DNA of 64,000 bases from assembly GCF_041916735.1 (NCBI RefSeq), contig NZ_JAYRYY010000004.1; one strand, written 5' to 3'. The position numbers and the translations under genes are program-made. Positions 9,131-20,568 of this stretch are shown piece after piece. Numbering within the stretch: position 1 is the stretch's first letter; each line of letters begins with the position of its first letter. The stretch is from Zoogloea sp016790385. Its GTDB lineage: Bacteria > Pseudomonadota > Gammaproteobacteria > Burkholderiales > Rhodocyclaceae. The notes under the pieces are model-generated. The model did not search any database. It worked only from the letters and a program-made list of their open reading frames with translations, and had not been told where the DNA came from.

Positions 9131-9167
9131 ATTGATTGATGGAATGAAGTCGATACAAGGTGCCTAT
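9131..9167 (-). promoter_or_regulatory. OxyR-like binding site upstream of ahpC
   Basis: On the minus strand ATAG-N7-GTAT-N7-ATTC-N7-CAAT reproduces the OxyR layout ATAG-N7-CTAT-N7-ATAG-N7-CTAT: the four tetranucleotides are spaced exactly by seven and all are full or partial matches. The last element directly touches the -35 of ahpC, the geometry of OxyR-activated promoters. No oxyR gene is in the window. Confidence 0.65.
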
Positions 9168-9295
9168 CGGGCATCAAGACCCCGCAGTGCCGCATTCTGC
9201 GCCGCCCCGGGCCGGGAAAGCCCGACCTGGATCAAGGGTCCGCCACCCCATCCGCAGCGCTATCATCCCCGGGTCCCGAAAAGCCGGAGCCCCCC

Positions 9296-10404
9296 ATGTC
9301 AGCCCTGTTCTCGCCCTACACCCTTGGCACCCTGCCCCTCGCCAACCGCATCGTCATTCCCCCCATGTGCCAGTACTCGGCCTTGGACGGCAACGCCACC
9401 GACTGGCACCGCATTCACCTGGGCAACCTGGCCCTGTCCGGTGCCGGCCTGCTGATCATCGAGGCCACCGCCGTCGAAGCCATCGGGCGCATTTCGCCGG
9501 CCGACCTGGGCCTGTGGTCGGATGACAACGCCGCCGCCCTCGCCGGGGTGCTGGAATCCATCCGCCGCTATTCGTCCATGCCGGTGGCGGTGCAGCTGGC
9601 CCATGCCGGGCGCAAGGCCTCCAGCCATGTGCCCTGGGAGGGCGGCCAGCTGATCCCCCTGGCCGACGGGGGCTGGGAGACGGCCGCACCGTCGGGTCTG
9701 GCCTACGCCCCGGGCGAACGCTCGCCCCTGGCCCTGGATGCGGCGGGGCTGCGGCGGATCCGCGAGGCCTTCGTGGCCGCCACCCGCCGCGCCGCGCAGA
9801 TCGGCCTGGACGCCATCGAGGTGCACGGCGCCCATGGCTATCTGCTGCATGAGTTCCTGTCGCCCCTGGCCAATCAGCGCGACGATGCCTACGGCGGCAG
9901 CCTGGAGAATCGCCTGCGCTTTCCACTGGAAGTCTTCGACGCGGTGCGCGCCGCCTTCCCCGCCGGCAAGCCGGTGGGCATGCGCATCTCGGCCACCGAC
10001 TGGGTGGAGGGCGGCTGGGATCTGGAGCAGAGCGTGGTACTGGCCGAGGCTCTCAAGGCGCGGGGCTGCGACTTCATCCATGTGTCTACAGGGGGGCTCT
10101 CACCCCAGCAGAAGATCGCCCTCGGCCCCGGCTACCAGCTGCCCTTTGCAGAGCGTATCCGCGCAGAGACCGGGCTGCCGACCATCGCCGTGGGCCTGAT
10201 CACCGAAGCGGAGCAGGCCGAGGCCATCGTCGCCAACGGCCAGGCCGATCTGGTGGGCGTGGCCCGGGCCATGCTCTACGAACCGCGCTGGCCGTGGCAT
10301 GCGGCCGCCAGGCTGGGCGCCAGGGTGGACGCCGCACCGCAATTCTGGCGTTGCCAGCCACGGGGGCAGGCCGACCTGTTCAGCGGCGCGCGGATCGGGC
10401 AGCG

Positions 10405-10408
<4 letters not shown>
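9296..10408 (+). CDS. Old Yellow Enzyme family NADH:flavin oxidoreductase, XenA/YqjM-like
   Basis: A 370-residue FMN enzyme that reduces activated alkenes, nitro compounds or quinones with NAD(P)H. Features: PPMCQYSA with Cys25 and Tyr27, which mark the thermophilic-like (YqjM/XenA) class and tune the flavin potential; VQLAHAGRKA; the substrate-anchoring pair His177/His180 in VHGAHGYLLHEF; and NRLRFPLEV. It diverges from ahpC, so the OxyR-like site in the 245-base gap could act on both. It overlaps the end of the convergent hybrid kinase by 4 bases. The physiological substrate is unknown. Confidence 0.92.
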
Positions 10409-13824
<3,416 letters not shown>

Positions 13825-13989
13825 CAGGGAGGCTCGGGATGGCCAATGGGCAACCGGGGGCAACGTGTCATTGTATCGGCGTCAGCCCAGAACACTGTAG
13901 CGAAGTCGCGGCAGGATGCGTCACGCAGCTTCACCCGCCTGACACCTTCCTGGCACGTCCCTGTCATGGCCACCGGGCAAAGTTGGCCC

Positions 13990-14850
13990 ATGCGCACCCA
14001 TGCCCCGCTCCGCCGACTCCCCTCACCACTGCTGTGGCTGCTGCCGCTGCTGCTGACGAGTGCCGACGCTTTTGCCTGGGGGCTCTACACCCACGTCTAT
14101 TTTGCCCAGTTGCTGCTGTGGGCGATTCCCCTGGCCGACCCGGCCCTGCGCCGTCTGGCACGACGCCACCCCCAGCTCGTGATGGCAGGCGCCTGTCTGC
14201 CCGACGTGGCCCTCACTGCCCGCAGCGCAGGCGCCGACGCCCTCACGAGCAGCCACCGTTGGCCCCAATTGCACGCCCTGATGGATGCCGCCCGCGGCGA
14301 CGCCGAGCAAGCCGCGGTGCTCGGCTATGCAAGCCACCTGATGGCTGACATCATCGCCCATAACCATTTTGTGCCCGCCCACGAGCGCCTGTGGTTCGAA
14401 TCCGACATCACGACCCATGTGGCCGTCGAATGGGCGATGGACCGTCACGTTGCCGGGCATCTCTTTTCCCGTCCGGCGGATCTGATGGATAAGCAGCGCG
14501 AGACCCTGATCCCGCTCATGGCGCGGGCCTTCCACAGCCCCCCGGAGAAGGTCGGTCAGGCCCTTGCCACCCTGACGCGGGGAGAGAGCTGGCTGCGCAG
14601 CAGCCACCTGCATGCGGGCCTTTACCACGCCGCCCGCCTGGTGGACCGGCGCGTTCAGCGCCGCTTCAACCTCTACCTGAACCATACCGGGCGCCGCCTG
14701 GGCCAGCTCGGCCGCCTGCTGGAGGGCGAACTGCCCGGCTGGACCGCCGAGGTGGAGCCCCTGGTCGCCCGGGCGCGGCTGGGCCACACCCCCGCGCGCA
14801 TCCTGCGCGCCTGCCTGCCCCTGCCCGAAGACCTTTTCCTGCGCGCCTGA
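13990..14850 (+). CDS. Secreted zinc-dependent phospholipase C family protein
   Basis: A 286-residue exported protein of the zinc-dependent phospholipase C/S1-like fold (PF00882 type). The signal peptide (Arg-rich start, LLWLLPLLL core) ends Ala-Phe-Ala, leaving a mature N-terminus Trp-Gly with His five residues later. In alpha-toxin-type enzymes the amino group and carbonyl of mature Trp1 bind zinc. Other candidate zinc ligands are Asp72, His89 and the His116/Asp120/His124 cluster in SHLMADIIAHNHF. An alternative ATG at 13966 would add eight residues. Substrate may be a phospholipid, but many bacterial members are uncharacterised, so activity is inferred from fold residues only. Confidence 0.8.
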   Translation: MRTHAPLRRLPSPLLWLLPLLLTSADAFAWGLYTHVYFAQLLLWAIPLADPALRRLARRHPQLVMAGACLPDVALTARSAGADALTSSHRWPQLHALMDAARGDAEQAAVLGYASHLMADIIAHNHFVPAHERLWFESDITTHVAVEWAMDRHVAGHLFSRPADLMDKQRETLIPLMARAFHSPPEKVGQALATLTRGESWLRSSHLHAGLYHAARLVDRRVQRRFNLYLNHTGRRLGQLGRLLEGELPGWTAEVEPLVARARLGHTPARILRACLPLPEDLFLRA

Positions 14851-15026
14851 AACCGGGCGCAGGCGGTCGCCGCAAGCGGACGGTGCGTGCCCCACACCCT
14901 TTCCCCGTGGCGCATCCACACGCCACCGCCGCCCATGCCCGCCCCAGTCATCGCCCGGCAATAAGCACGGCACCGCTACGGAAGATGGGCATGGGCTGCA
15001 ACGGGGGACTTCTCGGCAAAGACAAG

Positions 15027-15053
15027 GCCCCCAAAGGCCGAACCTTTGGGGGC
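15027..15053 (-). terminator. Probable terminator after the PAP2/glycosyltransferase pair
   Basis: Perfect 11-bp inverted repeat GCCCCCAAAGG / CCTTTGGGGGC with a 5-base loop. The minus-strand tail is CTTGTCTTT, only moderately T-rich. It lies 60 bases past the PAP2 stop. Confidence 0.65.
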
Positions 15054-15112
15054 AAGGATAAAAGCGCGGGACCTTCCGGGGCGCGGACGACGACATTCGC
15101 CCGCGTCGGGGC

Positions 15113-15637
15113 TCACACCAGGCTGATGACCCCCCGGGCGAGGCAGGCACCGATGGCCGCACCGGCCAGCACGTCGCTGGGGTAATGCAGCCCCAGCACC
15201 GGGCGAGACACCGCCACCAGCAGGGCAAAGCCATAAACAGGCAGGGCAAGGGCCGGAAAGTGATGGGCGAGGATCAGCGAGAAGCTCACCGCATGCAGGG
15301 TGTGCCCCGAGGGAAAACTGAACTTGTCCAGGGGGCAGCCGGCACACACTACGTCCGTGACCACCTCGAAGGGGCGCGGGCGCAGGGTATGCATCTTGAG
15401 CAGCTTGTAAATCGCCACCCCACATACACCAGCCACCAGCATGTGGCGCAGGACGGGCAGGGCCTCGCTGCCGAACAGGGCAAACAGGCAGCCCGCCAGG
15501 GTATACCAGGCCACGCCGTCGCCAAGGCGGCTCGCCACGCGCAGCAGATCACGCAGGCCGCGATGGCGGGACAAGCGGTTGGAGCGCACCGCCAGGCGGT
15601 CATCGAGCAATTGCAGTCGGGCGGGCAGGGCAAACAT
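15113..15637 (-). CDS. PAP2 superfamily membrane phosphatase
   Basis: A 174-residue integral membrane phosphatase of the lipid phosphatase/undecaprenyl-pyrophosphatase type. All three family motifs are present: KMHTLRPRP (K-x6-RP), PSGH in FSFPSGHTL, and SRPVLGLHYPSD (SR-x5-H-x3-D). Several hydrophobic helices surround them. It starts 3 bases after the stop of the upstream glycosyltransferase on the same strand, so the two are co-transcribed and probably act on the same lipid pathway, for example glycolipid or phosphatidylglycerol-phosphate metabolism. Exact substrate unknown. Confidence 0.9.
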   Translation of the reverse strand: MFALPARLQLLDDRLAVRSNRLSRHRGLRDLLRVASRLGDGVAWYTLAGCLFALFGSEALPVLRHMLVAGVCGVAIYKLLKMHTLRPRPFEVVTDVVCAGCPLDKFSFPSGHTLHAVSFSLILAHHFPALALPVYGFALLVAVSRPVLGLHYPSDVLAGAAIGACLARGVISLV

Positions 15638-15640
15638 GGA

Positions 15641-16855
15641 TCACCTCCGGGCGGAAACGGGAGAACTCAGGATGACCTGGCGTTGCAGCATCACCAGGCG
15701 TTCAACGATGGCCTGCCAGGCCAGGCTGCTCACCCGCTCACGTGCCGCCAGACGCTGACGGGCACGCAGCTCGGGGGCTTCGGCGAGAACTACGGCACCG
15801 GCGATGAAGGCCGCCTCGTCACCCGGCGGGGCCAGCCAGCCCTGCACCTGATGCTCGATCAGCTCCTGGGCGGCCGCGTCCCGGTAGGCCACCACCGGCA
15901 GGCCGCTCGCCAGGGCCTCGGCCACGACGTTGCCGTAGGTTTCGGTGAGGCTGGGAAAGAGGAAGAGATCGCCGCTGGCATAGTGCTCGGCCAGGAAGGC
16001 GCCCGACCTGGAGCCGCAGAACACGGCCGCCGGATGGCGGGCCTGCAAGGCCTGCTGGGCCGGCCCGCTCCCCACCAGGATGAGTCTGGCCCGCGGCTGC
16101 CGCGCCCGGATCGCCTCGAAGGCCTTTTCCAGCAGGGCCAGGTTCTTCTCCGGGGCAATCCGCCCCACGTACACCACGGCCAGATCGTCGGGCTCCAGGC
16201 CCCAGCTGCGGCGCAGGGAGGTGCTGCGCCGGGCCGGATCGAAGAGTGTCGTGTCCACGCCCCGCGACACCACGTCCACCCGGGCTATCCCCTGCCCTGC
16301 CAACTCGCCGCACAGGGCGCGGGTGGGAACGAGGGTCAGGTCGGCGCGGTTGTGGAATTTACGCAAGTAGGCCGCGATGGGGCGCTTGAGCCAACCCACC
16401 CCGTAATGGCCGCTGTAACGATGGAAATTGGTGTGGAACTCACTGATCACCGGCAGCCGCAGCTTGCGCGCCGCCGTCAGCGCCGACCAGCCCAGGGGGC
16501 CTTCGGTCACCACCTGGACCACGTCCGGACGCTGCACCGACCAGCGCCGCAGCAGCACCTTGCGGGCGGGCAGGCCAAGCTGAAGGTTGGCGTAGCGAGG
16601 CAGCGGAATGCCGCGGGAGAGCATCTCCTCGACCCCCTCCGCGCCTTCCGCCAGCTGTATCGACCCTCCCTCGTGGGCCTGGCGGGGACGGATCAGATCC
16701 ACCCGGTGTCCGGCGGCCACCAGGCCGTCCACCATGCGTCCGGTGGTCATCGCCACCCCATTGATTTCAGGCGGATAGGTCTCCGTCACCACGGCCACCC
16801 GAAGGTAGGTCAGTGGATGGGCGAGTTCCTGGCAAACGAGTCCGGCGCGGTCCAT
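15641..16855 (-). CDS. Glycosyltransferase family 4 (GT-B fold)
   Basis: About 404 residues. The N-terminal motif VAVVTETYPPEINGVA matches mannosyl-/glucosyltransferases that act on diacylglycerol or phosphatidylinositol (MgtA/PimB/SQD2-like). C-terminal motifs are YVGRIAPEKNL, LVGSGP and the nucleotide-sugar E-x7-E motif in SLTETYGNVVAEALASG. ATG 16855 is the most likely start; an open frame 28 codons longer looks non-coding. Linkage to a PAP2 phosphatase suggests glycolipid synthesis in the cytoplasmic membrane. Donor and acceptor cannot be assigned. Confidence 0.88.
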   Translation of the reverse strand: MDRAGLVCQELAHPLTYLRVAVVTETYPPEINGVAMTTGRMVDGLVAAGHRVDLIRPRQAHEGGSIQLAEGAEGVEEMLSRGIPLPRYANLQLGLPARKVLLRRWSVQRPDVVQVVTEGPLGWSALTAARKLRLPVISEFHTNFHRYSGHYGVGWLKRPIAAYLRKFHNRADLTLVPTRALCGELAGQGIARVDVVSRGVDTTLFDPARRSTSLRRSWGLEPDDLAVVYVGRIAPEKNLALLEKAFEAIRARQPRARLILVGSGPAQQALQARHPAAVFCGSRSGAFLAEHYASGDLFLFPSLTETYGNVVAEALASGLPVVAYRDAAAQELIEHQVQGWLAPPGDEAAFIAGAVVLAEAPELRARQRLAARERVSSLAWQAIVERLVMLQRQVILSSPVSARR

Positions 16856-16956
16856 GCACGCAGTGTTGCGGCTGGATGCTGCACGGATGTGACGCGAACG
16901 TGATGGCTCGGTGACGAGCAGTCTGCCGACCACGCGCACAACGCGGATTCAATGTT

Positions 16957-17358
16957 TCATTCGACCCGACCGCGGGCAGCCTTGACCGCGCTGCGACGCG
17001 CTTTGCTTTCCAGACGCCGGGTGATGGCCCCGTGTGTGGGTCGAGTCGGGCGACGCGCCTTCGGCACATGGGCTGCGCTGTCCACCAGTTCCTGAAGGCG
17101 GCGCAACGCCTCCGCACGGTTCTTGTCGAGGCTGCGGAATTCCTGGGCCTTGATCACGATCACGCCGTCCTTGCTGACGCGCTGATCCCCCAGCAGGAGC
17201 AGACGTGCCTTGATGGCCTCCGGCAGCGCCGAGGCGGCAATGTCGAAACGCAGATGCGCGGCCGACGACACCCTGTTCACGTTCTGCCCGCCGGCCCCCT
17301 GGGCACGGACGGCGGTGAATTCGACATCGTTCTCGGTGAGGCGCGGCGCACGGTGCAT
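16957..17358 (-). CDS. arfB: Alternative ribosome-rescue peptidyl-tRNA hydrolase ArfB
   Basis: A 133-residue protein that releases peptides from stalled ribosomes without a stop codon. The class-I release-factor GGQ motif is at residues 23-25 (AQGAGGQNVNRV). The basic C-terminal tail (Arg/Lys-rich, HGAITRRLESKARRSAVKAARGR) is the part known to enter the empty mRNA channel. ATG 17358 gives the family's usual length and N-terminus; the longer open frame to 17520 overlaps the divergent gene and was rejected. It is divergent from the RlmN-like gene, and both belong to ribosome maintenance. Confidence 0.94.
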   Translation of the reverse strand: MHRAPRLTENDVEFTAVRAQGAGGQNVNRVSSAAHLRFDIAASALPEAIKARLLLLGDQRVSKDGVIVIKAQEFRSLDKNRAEALRRLQELVDSAAHVPKARRPTRPTHGAITRRLESKARRSAVKAARGRVE

Positions 17359-17433
17359 GGACGCAACCTTACACCAGGTGAGCGTGCGCGACTCCTGAAG
17401 GCCGCGCGAAAAAGGCCTATCATTCGCCCCCTC

Positions 17434-18471
17434 ATGCGTATCGAACACCTCCGCCAACGGCTCGCCGACCTGGGCGCCAAACCCGTCCATGTCCAGCGCA
17501 TGCTGCGCGCCTGGACCCACGCCCTGCCCCTCGACGCCGGCCCGAGCCGGCGCGGACCGGCCCTGCCCGCCAGCGTGGTGTCAGCCCTCCCCGCTCTGGA
17601 GGCCGAGCTGGCCGGCCTGGCCCGGGTGCATGCCGAGCACCCCGGCGAAGACGGCTCGGCACGCCTGCTGGTGCAGTTGGGCGACCGCCAGACGGTGGAG
17701 AGCGTACTGCTGCCCCGGGATGGTTTGTGCGTGTCGAGTCAAGTGGGCTGCGCGGTAGGCTGCGTGTTCTGCATGACCGGCCGGGACGGCCTGCTGCGCC
17801 AGGTGGGCAGCGCCGAGATCGTCGCCCAGGTGGTGCTGGCCCGGGCCCGCCGGCCGGTGAAGAAGGTGGTCTTCATGGGCATGGGCGAGCCGGCCCACAA
17901 CCTGGACAACGTATTGGAGGCCATCCAGCTCCTCGGCAACGAGGGCGGCATCGGCCACAAGAACCTGGTGTTCTCCACGGTGGGCGACCCGCGCGTCTTC
18001 GAACGCCTGCCGCAAGGCCCGGTCAAGCCGGCCCTGGCTCTGTCCCTGCACACCAGCCGGGCCGAGCTGCGCACCGAGCTGCTGCCCAAGGCCCCGCGCA
18101 TCGACCCTCAGGATCTGGTGGAACTGGGCGAAGCCTACGCCCGTTCAACCGGCTATCCGATCCAGTACCAATGGACCCTGCTGGATGGCATCAACGACAC
18201 GCCGGAAGAGCTCGACGGCATCGTGCGCCTGCTGTCGGGCAAGTACGCGATCATGAACATGATCCCCTACAACACCATCCCCGACCTGCCCTACCGCCGC
18301 CCGGCCTGGGAGAAGGCCGCCGACATCGCCCGCCAGCTCCACCGCCGCGGCATCCTCACCAAGCTGCGCAACTCCGCCGGGCAGGACGTGGATGGCGGCT
18401 GCGGCCAGCTCCGCGCCCGCAGCATCGCCGGCGAGGCACCGGTCCGGGTGGTCAGACGCCAGCCTGGCTGA
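17434..18471 (+). CDS. RlmN-family radical SAM RNA methyltransferase
   Basis: A 345-residue radical SAM enzyme of the RlmN/Cfr family, which adds a methyl group to C2 or C8 of adenosine in RNA. The [4Fe-4S] motif C-x3-C-x2-C is C106, C110, C113 (VGCAVGCVFCM). Cys99 and Cys323 (DVDGGCGQ) sit where the resolving and methyl-carrying cysteines of RlmN lie. GMGEPAHNLDNV is the SAM-binding GEP motif. The protein is shorter than canonical RlmN (about 380) and has a reduced N-terminal helical domain. It may be a second RlmN-like paralogue instead of the housekeeping copy, which usually sits beside ndk/pilF/ispG. Start ATG 17434 fits the conserved core. Confidence 0.85.
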   Translation: MRIEHLRQRLADLGAKPVHVQRMLRAWTHALPLDAGPSRRGPALPASVVSALPALEAELAGLARVHAEHPGEDGSARLLVQLGDRQTVESVLLPRDGLCVSSQVGCAVGCVFCMTGRDGLLRQVGSAEIVAQVVLARARRPVKKVVFMGMGEPAHNLDNVLEAIQLLGNEGGIGHKNLVFSTVGDPRVFERLPQGPVKPALALSLHTSRAELRTELLPKAPRIDPQDLVELGEAYARSTGYPIQYQWTLLDGINDTPEELDGIVRLLSGKYAIMNMIPYNTIPDLPYRRPAWEKAADIARQLHRRGILTKLRNSAGQDVDGGCGQLRARSIAGEAPVRVVRRQPG

Positions 18472-18498
18472 CGCCCGTGGGGCAAATGAGTTGGGGAT

Positions 18499-18790
18499 GT
18501 TCGCGTTAAGTATGGAAAGCGTTTTCGCCCCGACAGGTAAGGCTTGTGCCCTTACTTGCGGGCGTTCCGATGTTTGACGTGATGTTGGCCGGGATTTTCC
18601 CACGGCCGGGTGTGCAAACCAGGCCGTGGAAAGACCCGGCCAATGTGCCGTTTTGCAATGGAAATCCGTCCGTAAGCGCTCACCGGTTCGAGGTCGAACG
18701 GAACAACCCAACGACGTTTGCGTAAAGCTTGAAAGGCGCACCACGCCCGACAAACCTGCCAGGGATCGTGCTTACTTACCTAACGCGAAC
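18499..18790. mobile_element. Inverted-repeat-bounded non-coding segment, possible MITE-like element
   Basis: Fills most of the 399-base gap between the RlmN-like gene and yejK; no convincing gene is seen. The outer ends are an inverted repeat: GTTCGCGTTA at 18499-18508 and TAACGCGAAC at 18781-18790. The similarity continues inward (GTA.G..AA on the left against the complement of CTTACTTACC on the right). The interior is full of GTAAG/CTTAC dyads and holds a long hairpin. No transposase and no clear target duplication are visible. It could also be an untranslated regulatory RNA; the mobile-element reading is tentative. Confidence 0.4.
18587..18641. repeat. Long imperfect hairpin inside the intergenic segment
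   Basis: The arm starting GGCCGGGATTTTCCCACGGCC (18587-18607) pairs with GGCCGTGGAAAGACCCGGCC (18622-18641) with few mismatches around a 14-base loop. There is no following T tract, so it is not a simple terminator. Confidence 0.6.
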
Positions 18791-18870
18791 GCCGCCAGTT
18801 CGTTCAAGCGCCGCGCGTTGAATCACAAGCAGACACGCTAACCGCAAGTCCGTGTGGGCTTGCCCCCTGC

Positions 18871-19878
18871 TCACTCCTCCAGCAGCAGCTTCTTCAGGTT
18901 CTCCGGCACATTGGTGAGTACCAACGTGTTGCTGACCTTGTCGTACTGCACGGTGCCCGAGCGCAGGCCGCTGCGCTCGAATTCAAGCTTCCAGTCCTCG
19001 GCGCTGGCCTTGAAGCGGATCAGGGGGCGCAGGGCACGCTTGTCGGGGACGAAGCCGCTGGCCAGGTCGAGGGCTTCGTCCTGCAAGGTGGCGCTGAGCT
19101 TGTGCGGGGCGTCGGGGAAGATCTGCCCGGCCACCGCTTCCAGCTCGAGGGCGGCACCACGCTCACCCATTTCTCCCAGAACCACATGGGCGCGCTCCAG
19201 AAGTGCGTCCCTGTCGGCGGCGTCGAGTTGCTGGGTTTCGGCAAAATGGCTGAGGGTTTCCACCAACTTCCGGGTTTCCTTGAGGGCAATGACCACGTCG
19301 CTACAGCCGAGGAATCGCTTGAACCAGCTGGCGACGTCGCCACGGCCCTTGAGAAAACTGATGTAGCGCTCGGCCCCGGCCTGCCACGCGCTGATGTCGA
19401 CTCGACCGGCCACCTGCAAGGCCGGGAAATCCAGATGGGGGCTGTCGTGGATGCTCAGACCATCGCCGATCACGGTTCCCAGGGTTTCCTCCAGCACGGC
19501 AACGTAGAGGCAATCGGCACCGAACACGGTGGCACGGGCGATGAGCACATAGCCGCCGTCTTCCACCTTGTCCTCGTCGACACAGGTTTGCAGCAGGGCC
19601 ACCATCTCCTTCGACAGGGTGGTGAAATCCATGCTCCCGTCGATGGCATGCCCGCGCACCAGGCGCGACATGGGAAACCGGTGTTCATCCTTCTCGAACC
19701 AGCCATAACCTTTGCCCGGGCGTTCGGCGAAATGTCGGCACAGCCGTTCCATCAGGCGTGCCGCGGGCTCGTCAAGGGGGTTGGCGGCAGGCCGTAGTTC
19801 CAGCTGGGACGGGCCTTCGGCTGCGCGGATCAGCCGGTGAATGACAAGGCCGGAGATGGCGTGGGTCGACTCGGTCAT
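18871..19878 (-). CDS. yejK: Nucleoid-associated protein YejK/NdpA
   Basis: A 335-residue protein, identical in length to enterobacterial YejK and of the PF04245 nucleoid-associated family. Recognised by the N-terminal segment with HRL..A and the region RLMERLCRHFAERPGKGYGWF, the central FL.GCSDVV and C-terminal LRPLIRFKASAEDWKLEFE. Binds the nucleoid; its precise function is poorly known. No operon partner in the same direction upstream. Confidence 0.88.
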   Translation of the reverse strand: MTESTHAISGLVIHRLIRAAEGPSQLELRPAANPLDEPAARLMERLCRHFAERPGKGYGWFEKDEHRFPMSRLVRGHAIDGSMDFTTLSKEMVALLQTCVDEDKVEDGGYVLIARATVFGADCLYVAVLEETLGTVIGDGLSIHDSPHLDFPALQVAGRVDISAWQAGAERYISFLKGRGDVASWFKRFLGCSDVVIALKETRKLVETLSHFAETQQLDAADRDALLERAHVVLGEMGERGAALELEAVAGQIFPDAPHKLSATLQDEALDLASGFVPDKRALRPLIRFKASAEDWKLEFERSGLRSGTVQYDKVSNTLVLTNVPENLKKLLLEE

Positions 19879-19951
19879 GGGAAGGTCCGTAAGGCGGGAA
19901 TAGCGAAGGGCCGCGATTCTCTCACGGGAGGGCGCTCACCGTGCCCCGGGC

Positions 19952-20155
19952 TCAGAAACGCATTGCGCGACGCTTGCCAGGAAGCTGGCGGAGTTGCTCC
20001 CGGCGTTGCTGGCCCGGGGTGAGCGGTTTCGCCTTGGCGGCCGGTTGCTGTGCGGCCAGCTCCGGGGGAATGTTGGCCCCCACACCCCGGGGACAGAAGC
20101 CGGTGGTGGCACAGGTGCAATTGACGCAGGGTTTCTTGCCGGTGGAAGTGCTCAT
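19952..20155 (-). CDS. Small Cys-rich protein, unrecognised
   Basis: A 67-residue protein beginning MSTSTGKKPCVNCTCATTGFC: four cysteines within 12 residues (CVNCTCATTGFC), a metal- or cluster-binding look. The tail is basic and Gln/Arg-rich (GQQRREQLRQ..GKRRAMRF). It starts 11 bases past the stop of dgkA on the same strand, which favours translation as part of that unit. I do not recognise the family. The longer open frame to 20191 would overlap dgkA and is not needed. Confidence 0.6.
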   Translation of the reverse strand: MSTSTGKKPCVNCTCATTGFCPRGVGANIPPELAAQQPAAKAKPLTPGQQRREQLRQLPGKRRAMRF

Positions 20156-20166
20156 GGTGGCTGCGC

Positions 20167-20538
20167 TCACGCGAAAAGGACGAGGCCCCACACGGCCACG
20201 ACATTGACCAGGGCGATGAAAACCGCGGCGCTGCCAATGTCCTTGGCGCGCTTGGCCAGGTGATGATGATCGAGGGAGATCCGATCGACGGTGGCTTCGA
20301 GGGCGGAATTGATCAGTTCGACGATGATCACCAGCAGCACGCTGGCGATCATGAGCGCCTTTCCGACTCCACCCACGGGAAGAAACAGGGCCAAGGGAAT
20401 GAGCACCACCGCCAGCCAGGCCTCCTGGCGGAAAGCATCCTCGTTGCGGTAGGCGGCCACCAGGCCGGCCATGGAATAGTGGAACGCATTCCAGACGCGG
20501 GTGAGGCCGGTCTTGCCTTTGAAGGGGCTTTCCTGCAT
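20167..20538 (-). CDS. dgkA: Diacylglycerol kinase (prokaryotic, membrane)
   Basis: A 123-residue three-helix membrane enzyme that phosphorylates diacylglycerol released during membrane-derived glycan synthesis. Characteristic pieces: the N-terminal amphipathic segment followed by AFRQEAWLAVV, the catalytic-region motif VELINSALEATVDRIS and AKDIGSAAVFIAL. Length matches E. coli DgkA (122). It lies downstream of the alpha/beta hydrolase gene (30-base gap) and upstream of the small Cys-rich gene. Confidence 0.96.
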   Translation of the reverse strand: MQESPFKGKTGLTRVWNAFHYSMAGLVAAYRNEDAFRQEAWLAVVLIPLALFLPVGGVGKALMIASVLLVIIVELINSALEATVDRISLDHHHLAKRAKDIGSAAVFIALVNVVAVWGLVLFA

Positions 20539-20568
20539 GACGGAGTGGGCTCGGTAAAGGGCTGGACG

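Noticed and set aside
18660..18710. tRNA-like GGTTCGA segment
   Set aside because: No acceptor or anticodon stems can be drawn; the segment is part of a local hairpin CGGTTCGA/TCGAACGG.
18672..18776. IS66-like ends (GTAAGCG... and ...GCTTAC) as a small insertion element
   Set aside because: Only five to seven bases match, there is no transposase and no target duplication; kept only as part of the wider MITE-like suggestion.
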